From positions 89,787,194-89,851,193 of the forward strand of contig NC_031770.1 in assembly GCF_001522545.3 (NCBI RefSeq): a DNA stretch of 64,000 bases, written 5' to 3'. A model generated the notes under the pieces. That model had not been told where the DNA came from. It saw only the letters and a list, made by a program, of their open reading frames with translations, and ran no database searches. The position numbers were made by a program, and so were the translations under genes. The stretch comes from Parus major (lineage: Eukaryota > Chordata > Aves > Passeriformes > Paridae). Position 1 is the first letter of the stretch, and the number at the start of each line of letters is the position of its first letter. Below, one piece after another: positions 49,001 to 61,000 of this stretch.

Positions 49001-52000
49001 CACGGTTAATCCAGCTCCCACTTAGGTATGTCGCAGTGACATCTCTGTACTCAGTAGCTTGCCCTAGTTACTCTGAAATGGATGATGTACTTCTCACTGT
49101 GACGGGAGACTTTGGACAAGGAAAATTACTCTGTTTAAAAACTAAGCATACCTTTTAGTTTGGCCTTGGATTCTTTGGGTCTGTAGCCTTTTGCTTCTGA
49201 CTCTTTTATCAGTATTGTACTGTGAAGTCCATCAAAATAAGACTGACTTTAGTGAAGAAAAATTCAGTGTTGTATCTTTTACAGTCTATCTTAAAACTAG
49301 GAAGAGAAGCATCCTGAAGGAGAGTGCTCAAAATAAATAAAAAGTTGACATTCTGAAATCCTAAAAATTGTTGAGAAAGTAGCTGCAAATATATTTGCAT
49401 AAAGAGAAAATTTCATGTAATTCAAAAAACTACTTCTTTTGTCATAGTACACTGACCAGAAATATTCGACACCGAAGAGGAGAGAAGGTTGTGATAAACG
49501 TACCACGTGAGTAAATTCAGTCTTATCTTGGTTCTTTTTCAAAATAATTGTTTAGTCTCATGCTCTGAGTTACTGAGTGCCTGTATTTTCCACACAGTAT
49601 TTAAGGATAAGAACACACCATCACCTTTCATTGAAACATTTCCTAACGATGATGGGGAAGCAGCAAAGGCAGCTAAGCCGGACTACATATATATGGATGC
49701 TATGGGTTTTGGAATGGGAAACTGTTGTCTCCAGGTAAAATGCATCTGCTTTCAAGATGTTCTTGCATATTGACTTTTCTAAACACTTCCCTTTTCAAGA
49801 CTTGTCTTATGTCTACTTTCACTTTCTCCAACTGATGTGTTGTACATCAGTGTGGCAAAAGGGGAGATAAAAGAACAAGTGGTGTATCTAGTATTCTAGT
49901 CTTAAAATCCAAGTATAGTGGATTTTGTGGCCAGGTTTTTGTAGCAGAGGAGCTGCAGGGATGGCTGCTATGAGAAGGTTCTTCTGCCATGAGAAGGAAG
50001 CTTCTCCCATCTCCAACAGAGCCAATGCCAGCTGGCTTCAAGACAGACCCACCACTGGCCAAGACTGAGCCCAGCAGTGACAGTGGTAGCACCTCTAAGA
50101 TAAGTACAATAAGGAGGGGAAAAACTGCGCAGTGACACTGCAAATGAAGATAGGAATGAGAATATGTAAGAGGAACAGCTCTACAGGCACCAAGGTTGGT
50201 GAAGAAGCATGGGGAGGAGGTATTCAAGGTGACGGAACTGAGATTCCCTTGGAGCCTGCAGTGAATATTGTGGTGAGGCAGGAGGTTGGCATTGGAGCAG
50301 ACATCCACCTGCAGCCCTTGGAGGACCCCCCACCAAAACAGGTGGATGCATGAAGGAGGCAGGACCTGTCACCCCATGGAGTACCCATAATGGAGCAGTC
50401 AGTTCCTGAAAGACTGAACCCTGTGAGAAGGGACCCATGCTGGAGCAGTTAAGGGAAGGGCTGTTGTGGTTTAAACCCAGACAGCAAATGAGTACCATGC
50501 TGTTGCTCCCTCACACACAAGTATACCCCCTTGCTTCTGGTGGGATGAGGAGGCAAATCAGAAAAAGTTGAAGCTTGTGGGTTGAGATAAAAACTTCTTA
50601 TTAATTGAAATAAAATATAATAATAATGGAAATGAAAATTAGAGAGTGGGGGAATAAAACTCAAGAAAAAAGTGGTGCTCAGCAGTACAATTGCTCACAA
50701 CCTGCTGACAAATGCTCAGCCTGTCCCCGAGCAGCAATTGGCCCCTCCCAACCAACTCTCCCAGTTTATGTACTGAGCGTGATGCCATATGGTATGGGAT
50801 ATCCTTTTTGCCAATTCAGGTCCCAGCTGTGCTCCCTCCTGGCTTCTTGTGCACCTGCTCACTGGGAGAGCGTGGGAAACTGAGAAGTCCTTAATTTAGA
50901 GTAAGCCCTGCTCAGCAAGAACTAAAACATCAGTGTGTTATCAACATTATTTCCATACTGAATCCAAAACACAGAATTGCACCCAGCCACTGGGAACTAA
51001 ATTAATTATCCCCGCTGATGCCAGGACAAAGACTCATGTTGGAGCAGTGAACATGTTCATTGGAGGACTGTCCCAGGGAAGGGAGCCCATACTGAAGCAA
51101 GAGTGTGAGGAGTATCCCTCAGTTTCCCTGAAGGGAAAGGAGCAGCACAGACAATGCATGATGAACTGACCACAGCCTTCATTCCTCAATTCTCTTGCTC
51201 TACTGGGAGGGGAGGAAGTAGAGAATTTGGGAGTGAAGTGGATTTTAAGATTTGGGTTTTATTTCTCGTAATTCTACTCTGATTTGACTTGTAATAAATT
51301 CAATTAATTTCTCCAAGGTAGGCCTGTTTTCCTGTGACAGTTACTGATGAGTGATCTCCACCACACCAAGTTGGGTCAGTGCTGGTCTGCTGGAGGGTAG
51401 GAGGCTCTGCAGAGGGTCCTAGATAGGCTGGATCAATGGGACAAGGCCAATTTTATGTGATCCAGTAAGACAAAGTGCTGGGTCCTGCACTTCGGCCACC
51501 ACAGCCCCATGCAGAGCTACAGGGTGGGGAAAGAGCCTGGAAAGCTTCCTGGTGGAAGAGAACTTGGGGATGCTGGTTGACATCCAGCTGAACATGAGCC
51601 AGCATGTGTCCAGGTGGCCAGGAAGGCAGTGGCATCCTGGCCTGTGTCAGCAGCAGTGTGGCCAGCAGGAGCAGGGCAGGGATTGTCCCCCTGTCCTGGG
51701 CACTGCTGAGGCCACACCTGGAGTGCTGTGTCCAGTTCTGGGCCCCTCCCTGTGAGAAAGACACTGAGGGGCTGGAGCGAGTCCAGGGAAGGGCAGTGGA
51801 GCTGGGGAAGGGTCTGGGGCACGAGTCCTGTGAGGAGCAGCTGAGGGAGCTGGGGGTGTTCAGCCTGAAAAAAAGGAGGCTCAGGGAAGACCTCACTGCT
51901 GTCTACAGCTGCCTGAAAAGAGGCTGTAGCAAGGTTGGTGTTGGCCTCTTCTATCAGGGCAACCAGTGCCAGGACAAGAGGAAATGTCTTCAAGCTGCAC

Positions 52001-55000
52001 CAAGGGAGGTTCAGGTTGGAAATCGGGAAGAAGTTCTTCACAGAAGGGGTGATTATTGGAATGGGCTGCCCTGGGAGGTGGTGGAGTCACTGTACCTGGA
52101 GGTGTTTAAGGAAATATTGGATGTGCACTCAGTGCCATGGTCTAATTTACAAGGTGGTGTTCAGTCATAGACTGGCCTCAGTCATCTCAGAGGTCATTTC
52201 CAACCTAATTGATTCTGTGATCTCTCCCTGGCCTTACCTTGATCCTTCTGTTACATTTTCTCTTCCTTGACCAGGAAAAGAAAGGAATGATGGCTTTGGT
52301 GGATATCTGGCATTCAGCCAGGGTCAATCCAGTATACCAGGTTTATTTGCTTGCATGTTACGGGTTTTTTCTGCTAATATTCAAATGTAATTGGATGACT
52401 TGCTGAGAGGGTTTCTTGAATTTGTCAAGCCACATTTGATCAAGCACCTGCTTCTCAAACTCCAGCATTTTCCAGGTGTGAAAGGTCATCTTCCACTCTG
52501 GTCATCTTTGAGGCATGACCAGAGGACACTGTGGAGATGAAAACTGAGCTCTCTTGTAGAAATGGGAGAGGTTTTTTAGTTACTCATTTTGGGTATTCTC
52601 CTTCTTCTGCACCCTTAGAACTGCAAAAGCAGGGAGTGGCAAGAGGTTGTGAGAATATTTTTAAAAATAAGTAGCTTTCTGTTTTTGTTAAATTTTTATT
52701 CATTGACAAACTCCTATCATGAACTCCTACAAAGTTTCTCATTCTTAAATATTTTTAGCTATCTGCTAAGGAGTTGTTTCCTCACTGCTTGTACCACAAA
52801 CCTACCAAATCCATGTGGGTAGTAGTCTTCTCTGACTGTGTGCTGAGAGATATTTTTGGTTCTGTTTTCTCTCTTTAGACCATGCCCACTTTATATGTTT
52901 TTGGTGATTTGCCTGAGTTATTCCTGTCTCACAGTATCTTCCCTTTAAATCCAGGTGCTGAATATTAAGAGTGCTTTAATCCTTTCATTTTCTGTTTGCT
53001 TTAAATGTTTCTCTGATGCTGAGCACTAACACCTTAGGTAATCATGGTTTATTTGAGTCTTGATAAAATGTGCCTGTTGCCACCACAGTCTTGGAAGGAG
53101 AGCTAGGAAGAGGCTAGTGTTAACTCTCTATGGGATTAAAGGAAATTCTTCAGGCTCTTGTTTCATAGCAGGGACAGAAAACCTCATAAAAAGCACTCCC
53201 TTTGAGCTTGCAAAACTAGAAAAGCTGTATAAATAAAAGTTCCTGACAGGTGCTACATACAGTTTCTTGTCACTAGGGCAAACTAAAGCTAATCTGATGA
53301 GATAGTAAAGTGTACATAATACTATATGGTTTTACGAGGTGTTGGTTTGCCGTGGTTTGTTTTATACCGTCTCTCTTATTTAAGACCAATAAAAGAAATC
53401 CTGCCTTATTCAGTCATTGTATGAACTTTAAAAACATTATTAAATTCCTTTTGAAAGGAGTACTATTTTACTACTGCATACTACTACATTTTATTGCTAC
53501 ATTCTGGTAATCAGTGGCCAAATTCAAATTTGGTAGTCGTGTTATTATCAAAGGGAGAATGAAAACAAGGCTGGCAGCTGCTTCTGTATTAACTGATAAT
53601 GCCTGATAACTGACTAGAAGAAAACATGTATGACCCACCTATTTTTTTAAGGTAGTTTGTAGTATATATGCTTCCTTTTGTGTTTGGGGGGTGGTCTTGT
53701 TGGTTTGGTTTTTGTTCCTTTTTTTAGTACTCCACACCAAGCGACAACTTGATGGATTTCCTGAGGTAAAAATAATGTCCTGATGAGCCTGGGCTGGGAT
53801 GGCCTGCATTGGCAGTGCCTATAGGCCTTCTGGAGAAGACAGCCATGCCCTTTTCCTCTGTAATGGGACATTTGTCTAGAAACCATGTTGAGTATCAGAT
53901 TTAATGTGGTTTGGAATAAACATAAAAGGAAAGGGGAGGCCAGTTTCACTGTCTGGGGAGAGTGTGGGTATGCTGTCAACCCACCCCACTTAAAGGCTGG
54001 CTTCCTAGTGCTGAATGTCCAAAATAAGCGATGAAAAATCATACTTGCCTGCTTTTCTGTAAGATAATTAATCTTGTCTTTTAACCTAACTGTATTTTTG
54101 TTTGTTTCCCTTTGTTTTTTTCTGAAAAAACAAAACAAGCCACTTGAAGGATAACATAGAAGGAATATTTCTCCACAGTACAGCTGTTTTCTAATTTGGG
54201 ATGTTTTCATGAATATTGGATGAAGATTTAAAAAGACAAAACAAACACAGACAAATCCCATATTTCCCCTTTATCACCAACATCAACATCCCCCCAAAAA
54301 ATCCATCACTGAGGCACCTGTGAATTCAGGAGTTTTGGAGGGATTTGCTGGTTGTTTTTTAAAGTCTTACTTGAGGTGCAATTTGGTTTAGTGGCAAGCT
54401 GAGAAGAATATTAGTGTATTGTGGGATGCTCTAATTAATATCCTTGGAAGAGGAAAGCCTGTGTCAACTGGAATTCTTCAAGACAGTGAGCAGAGATGTT
54501 GATTGGGAGCTGAAGCTTGTTGTATAATGTTACAGTAGTGGTACAGGGGTACGTTCCCATCTAAGTTTTCCTCTGATCTGTGAATACATGAACAGCTAAG
54601 ACAAAGGGAGTTTTGAGACTGATCACTCTGTGCAGTTTTAAAATTCATAAAGTGTCGGTTTGCAAAGTCCAGAGGGTAAGGTGTGCTACTATAAATGTGT
54701 CTTCCGTTTAATACTGCTCTGAGTAAATTTCACAAAAATATTACAAAGGAGTTACATATTCCAGTGGCCTGTCTATGGCAGGGCTTCCAAAGCATTAATG
54801 CCTTCTGCAAATAATTTTTCTTTTCTATTTTTTTGCTGGGTTCTGTCCTCTAATACAGAAAAAGCTGGAGGGTTTTGGGGTTTTTTTGGTTCTTTTTTTT
54901 TTTTTAATGAAAGTTACAGTAGACACACAGATATTCTTTTTTTCCCCACAGTTTTTCAAGATCAAAGGCATCTTGAAATGTTCTTTAAAACAGGATTAGC

Positions 55001-58000
55001 GTCACATAAAGCAAATGTTAAATCTACAATAGAGTCTGATTGTTGTTCTAAGTAAGTAGGTTCCTGGCTTACTTCCTGAAGGTGCATTATTCACCCATGT
55101 GTACTCTAGATGTTAACTCAGTTTTCTTTGATTCTGGCAAGTGTTTATATATTCTGCCTCACTGTAGAAGCACTATGGTCTGAAATCTTTTAATGAACAT
55201 GGAAATGGCATGAAAAGAAGCTTGTAATATAAATGCTACTGATAAGTGGGGCAGAAATATGTCCAAGACTTGGGGGGAAAACCCACACAAAAAAAAACCT
55301 AACAAAAGAAACAAAAGCTTTTAGTATGTAAATAATTTTATTATATACTTTATTTTAACTCTACGAAGACTGTTGTATGATTATAGAAATTTGATAGCAA
55401 CTGTACATCTTCCAACAGGTAACATTTCAAGCTTGCAGCATTTCTGAAGCAAGGTATCTCTATGATCAGCTAGCTACGATTTGTCCCATTGTGGTAAGTA
55501 AACATCTGTCAGATGAACTCTCTCTTAGTGGCAAAAACCACTATATATTAAAAAAAAATACCCAAATTGCAAGCTCAGAAATTGGGTGCTCTGGGAGAAG
55601 GCTCTTTCTAGGTTGTCACATGAGTCATGTTAACTATTCAATGTGCAGATGACACCACAAAACAGATAATATCTGTTCCTTCTTGGTCCTTGTGTCTGTT
55701 TCTTCCCTTCTGCTCTCATTCCCACATACATGAGACTTATTGAATAGTTTTAGAAATATTTGTGGGCAGTTTCTCATGAAAATAAGGCAAGCTTGCTCCT
55801 TAAAATGATTTTTAGTTTTTCAACTGGTGTTGGAAACCCTCTGGTGTTACAGAGGGTTTCAGGTTAAGTTTAAATCTTTTATAAGCATTTTGTAATAAAC
55901 AACTGTTTGTAACAGTAGTTATGAAAATAAAGTGTCTGTCTGGTCTGGATGATGAGTAGATCCTGCTCTGAATGAAATATGTTCCAGCTGTGTTACTAAG
56001 GTGCTTGGCTAAACAAAAATAAACAAAATAAAATGATTGCCAGGTCAACTTTGGAAGTGAGCAAGCAGAATACTTGCTGATTTCTCTCAAAAGTGCTTCT
56101 GCTTGTGTCATTTTTGTGTTCCTTAAATGCTGATCTGTAGAGGTAAAATATTTGGAATGTCAGATGCCACTTCGGGAATGCTAACCTTTGACACAGGCAT
56201 TTTTTTGAGATAGCAGTTGAGATATTTCTGCTATGAAATACATATTAAATGAATTATATGTACTTCAGTTTCCTCTGAATCCCTTTCCAGTGGGGTTGTA
56301 TTTTGCTTTTGGTTCCTTGGCCTGTCCTTTGTCTTGATATCAGGCTGTTTCATTTTAGATGGCGTTGAGTGCTGCATCTCCCTTCTACAGAGGCTACGTG
56401 TCTGACATTGACTGTCGCTGGGGAGTGATCTCAGCTTCCGTGGATGATCGAACGCGGGAGGAGAGAGGGCTAGAGGTAAGCTGTGTTATGTAGTAGGTGT
56501 CTGGGTTTTTTCAGGCAAAAAAGTTAAATCTCCTTTAGTATCAAATTCTGCTTGTGCTCATCAGAATCCCTGATGAGAGAATGTGATTGTCTTTGTGGTA
56601 AATACAGGAGAGATGGTGTAAACACTCACCTTGGTTGGTGAGTTTGTGTTAACAAATGCGTATTTTTAATTAGGTATGGAATCCCAATCTTCCACATCTG
56701 GCTGAAAAGGGCCTCCATGATGAAACTTTCTAATTTATGCTTGAGCCCAAAATTCAAAAATTGCACTAGGTTAATTAGCAGGTAGTATGAACTAGAGCTA
56801 AATCAAGAGAATCAGATGTCAGAACTTGTAGAGTTTCTCTAAGCAGGAATTTCCATTCAAGGCACTTACAAAATTACTTAAAATAAATACTTCTTAAAAT
56901 TTACTTGAAATATTTCTTGAACTACCTGTTTTAAGGGCATCTCTAACAGTGTGCACATGGTGAAACTGGTATGTGTTTAATGCTTTCCAGGTGCTTGGGG
57001 TAATGGTGTATTACATCAGGAAAACATTTCTGCTTCTAGAGAATTCTAGTCAGTGTGTGATGACTGATTTTTGCTCAGATATGTGTCTGCAAACAAAATA
57101 ATTGTAATTCCAGAATCACTTTATATTGAGCCTATTTAAGACTCGTGCTTTTAATAATTTTAATTGAGGTTGTAGGGTTTTTTAAATAGGATAATAATTC
57201 TCAACATGTCATTAGTGAGCAAAACTTAGGTAACATTGTTAACAAGCTGTTAAAATATTGTATTCTTAAATTATATAGCCACTGAAGAACAGCCATTATA
57301 GAATCAGTAAATCCAGATATGATTCCATAGACAGTTATCTATCTGAATGTGGTGAGAAATACAATGACATTGATTTGACAATAGACAAAGATATCTACGA
57401 GCACCTAATAAAGGAAGGTAAGTGTTTGCTTCATTATGAGCAGGTTAAGAATTATGTTTGCAGTGTGTGGGGATATTTTATATTTTTATTCTTGTTTGTT
57501 ACAAACATTGTGCAGCCCTCAGAGTGACTCCTACTTGGGAAGTATCTGTGCAGAGTGGTCTTGAGAGCTTTTAAAAAAGGATTCACTTTTAACAGAAACT
57601 GTCCCTAATGCATCAAACTGAGTTTCTCTAGCTGGAATTCATGTTTTATTTTTACGGAGAGCTGAACTGCTTTAGGAAACATGGCACAGAATGCATCAGG
57701 AAACAGGAAGAATGGCAGCCACTACCAATATTCAGCTGCCATTTCCAAACAAGAACCTGTTTGGGTTTGGGTTTTTTTATCTTTTTAATCATTTCCTTCC
57801 TTCCTGAAGTCATTGCTTTAACAGGATGTGGTGGGTTGAGGTAGCATTGCAGTGTTAGATATTTTCAGTCTTGTAAAAAAAATAATTTCCTAGAGCCTGT
57901 TTTGATATGTGTGAATTGTTTGTTTGCATTTTCATTTTGTAGGTATTGACCACCTTTTGGCACAGCATATTGCACACTTGTTCATTCGAGACCCATTGAC

Positions 58001-61000
58001 TTTGTTTGAGGAGAAAATACATCTAGATGATGCAAATGAATCCGACCATTTTGAGGTTACGTCTGCTATAGAGGAATTTAATATATATATAAATATATAA
58101 TTGCTTATTTTTATAATACTAAATAATTGGAGGATGGCTGTATTAGCTAAGAATTTTTTCATTAATTTTTCACTTCAGCCAGTTTTTTAGCATATAACTT
58201 TGCAGTTATAAGCACATTCATTTATTCATTTTATCTTCTATTTAGAAGGTAATGGCTTATACTTTAAACCAAATAAAATATGAAGAGCCTAAATTATAAC
58301 TATATATATAAATGTTAAGGGGAACCATCCATTTTTAAGGCTTCCTAAAAACTGGTTTGTATTTTATTTATGTAGAAATCTCTCTTTTACAGATTTATGA
58401 GGTAATAGCTATGGTAATATTAGGCCTTTTTAGTTCAGGATGTGGCAGCCCCTCATGAACAAGTAAAGTCAGCTGCATGCCAGTCCCTTAGTGTCTTGTG
58501 CATAATACTCAACCAAAACAGCAAGAGAAAGTAGAACATATTTGCTCCTAGGATGGGTAGTTGTACTGTGAGCTTTAGGAAGTTACAGCACTTACTTTGG
58601 AACCGCTTTTCTAACCTGCTACACTGTTCCACAGAAAAGACTAGGACTCTATTTTTCTACAATTATATTATAGAATTATGTGTATCTCGATTGTGACAGA
58701 TTATTTCATGTGCTTTGCAGAATATTCAGTCTACAAACTGGCAGACGATGAGATTTAAGCCACCACCTCCAAATTCAGATATTGGATGGAGAGTGGAATT
58801 CAGACCTATGGAGGTAAGGAAGACATCAGTATGTACAAGAGCACATTTCCTTTTAAGTGGAACAGTACCAGGCATTCTGCCATCCAGTATCAAACTCCTA
58901 TTACTTGTGCTGTGTTTTCTCCCCTTTGATTTGCTAGATGCAAGTGAAGTGGACAGCAGTATTTAATCAGACACGGACTATGGGAATGTAACTGACAGGA
59001 GAATCCACTGCAGCACATCAACACATGCTAATGGATTTGGGGTGATGGGGAAAGGAATTAGGCTTGTATTAAAGCAGCAGTAAACAAAGCCCTATTTAGC
59101 TTCTAGAGACTGTATTTCTCCAGTACATTTCCTGGTACTGAACAATTCCAGTGTCACGGTTTGCTTTTTTCACAAGTGCTTTTTTTCTATAGCTGTCTGT
59201 TTCTAAGCTCTCTGAATTTAATCCTTTTAAAGGAGAAATTTAAAAGCTATTGTACTTCTGTAATTAGACAGAGAGCCTGAAGGTGCAGGTTATTAGTCTC
59301 TTGAAACACAAGTGTGCTTCGCATCGAATTGCAGGGTTGAGTTTGTTGAAGCGTGTGCGTGCATTGAGCCCTGGAAGTCACTGCTGGTGACGGCGCGTGT
59401 GCATCACCCCTGGGCAAGTACAGTGTGTGTGAACACAAGTGGCTACATGAACATCCGAGTCAAACTGTTCCAGACTGTCCTTGCATGAGTCCTTGTTCCC
59501 TCTAAAGTAATGGAATCTTACTCCTTTCATGTCTAGGTCCAGTTAACAGACTTTGAAAACTCTGCATATGTTGTGTTTGTGGTATTGCTAACCAGAGTGA
59601 TTCTGTCATATAAACTGGATTTTCTCATTCCTTTGTCCAAGGTAGGTGTGAAAGATCAGATCTGTTAGAGCTAAATGTTATGCATCAAGTGTTATTTTTA
59701 TCCCCTGCAAGCTAGGAAATAATATTTGTCCACTTACAGAACAGTCATTTTTATCTTCCAGTCAGTTTTCATCTGTACCAGTACTTTGAATTAATTTAAA
59801 CTCTACAGTATTAAAATAAATACTTTACTGCTGTCTTATGGAATTAAACATGGGCAAATGCTGTAGGAATTTCTGTGATGCCTAGCAGTGTCTAACTGCT
59901 GCAGAAGTGTTGAGAAATAACATTGTCACAAGGCTGTTTTGAGGCTGGAAAAGGGTATGTTGCCCCTATTTTACATGCAGAGGGGGAAATAACCTGTGGA
60001 AGTCAAAATAAAAAAATACTGCTGATTCTGATCACAACTGTGACTTGTCTTTAGACAGACAAGCCATGAAAAATGTATTTTTTCCTCAATCTCTCCCTCA
60101 CAATTGCTGAATTGTTTTGTGTGAAACTGTCCTTGCATGTCCTCTTTCTGAGGCACTTGACCAAAAAAATGTCTTTTGGGATGGATGTTCCTGTGATGTT
60201 ATAGGTAACTTTAAAAAAGATCTTGTAGGGCAGGAGGGCTTTTGACACTATGCTGGAAAATCCAGCATAGCCGTAGTATCCTATGGCTTTTCATAGGGTT
60301 TTTTAATTACAATGGAGAAAAATACTGAAGTTGTAAATTTACAGTAATCATACCATACATACATGGTATGATTTGGTATGACTTCTAAAAGGAGATTTCA
60401 GGGAGTTCAGACTGCATAAATAATGCAGCAGTTTAGCCCTTAGATTACATAATTACATTGTTATTTGAGTGTCTCAAAAGCAGCAAATTTTTAACTACCA
60501 GTTAAGAGTGAATAAGAGATCAGGTGCTGAAATAACCTGAACAGATTTGGAGGGCTGAGCTTGCCAAGCAATTTGGCAGGTAATGCAACACAGAATTGCA
60601 CAACCATTGGTAAGCCTGTCTCTTTTAAGTAAAATAATAGGGGGTTATGGGGCTAATCTCACACTAATCTTGGCTGTCTGATTGGATGTGGTTGAACACT
60701 CATCAGCTGAGACTGGAGTTCTTTCATACTTTCAAAACAACCTGTTGTGTAAATAGGTTTCATAATATAAAATTAACTGAAAACAGCTTTGAAAGGTAAA
60801 AAGTAAGTGAAGATTTTGCATAGCCTTTAGTTAAAGATCAGACAAAGAATTCAGCAAATTATATCTTTTTCTGAAGACAGTATGATAAAGCTGATGTCCA
60901 AAAGCTGTATGATGTTAATTCCCTGAGAACACAAACCAAAGAACTTGGACAAAATCTTCCATCCAGAAAGACAGAGCAATGCTTATGTCATTTGCAAAGC

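Larger units (their letters stand above)
49918..52331 (+). mobile_element. ERVL-type LTR-like element with two nested insertions
   Basis: Left part (49918-50461), middle part (51029-51350) and right part (52225-52331) read as one interrupted element on +. I recognise the abundant avian LTR sequence with internal short repeats built on CCCATGCTGGAGCAG (several copies, for example near 50390 and 50430), the GAACTGACCACAGCC and TTTTATTTCTC...AATAAATT section, and the end GCATTCAGCCAGGGTCAATC. The 5-bp word GTATA flanks both ends (49913-49917 and 52332-52336), matching an ERVL-size target-site duplication. It has no coding capacity that I recognise. The family name is not asserted. Confidence 0.72.
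49735..55418 (+). other. GCLC: GCLC intron 6 (5.7 kb)
   Basis: Hosts the nested transposon block 49918-52331. The remaining 3 kb is AT-rich with T-rich tracts near 54882-54906 and no recognised exon. The acceptor is TCCAACAG. Confidence 0.9.

Noticed and set aside
51604..52170. 188-codon open frame and several overlapping frames on both strands
   Set aside because: They lie entirely within the CR1 3' portion and are repeat remnants, not a host gene.
53647..54261. 204-codon minus-strand open frame in GCLC intron 6
   Set aside because: Low-complexity start, no domain and no conservation evidence; taken as chance.
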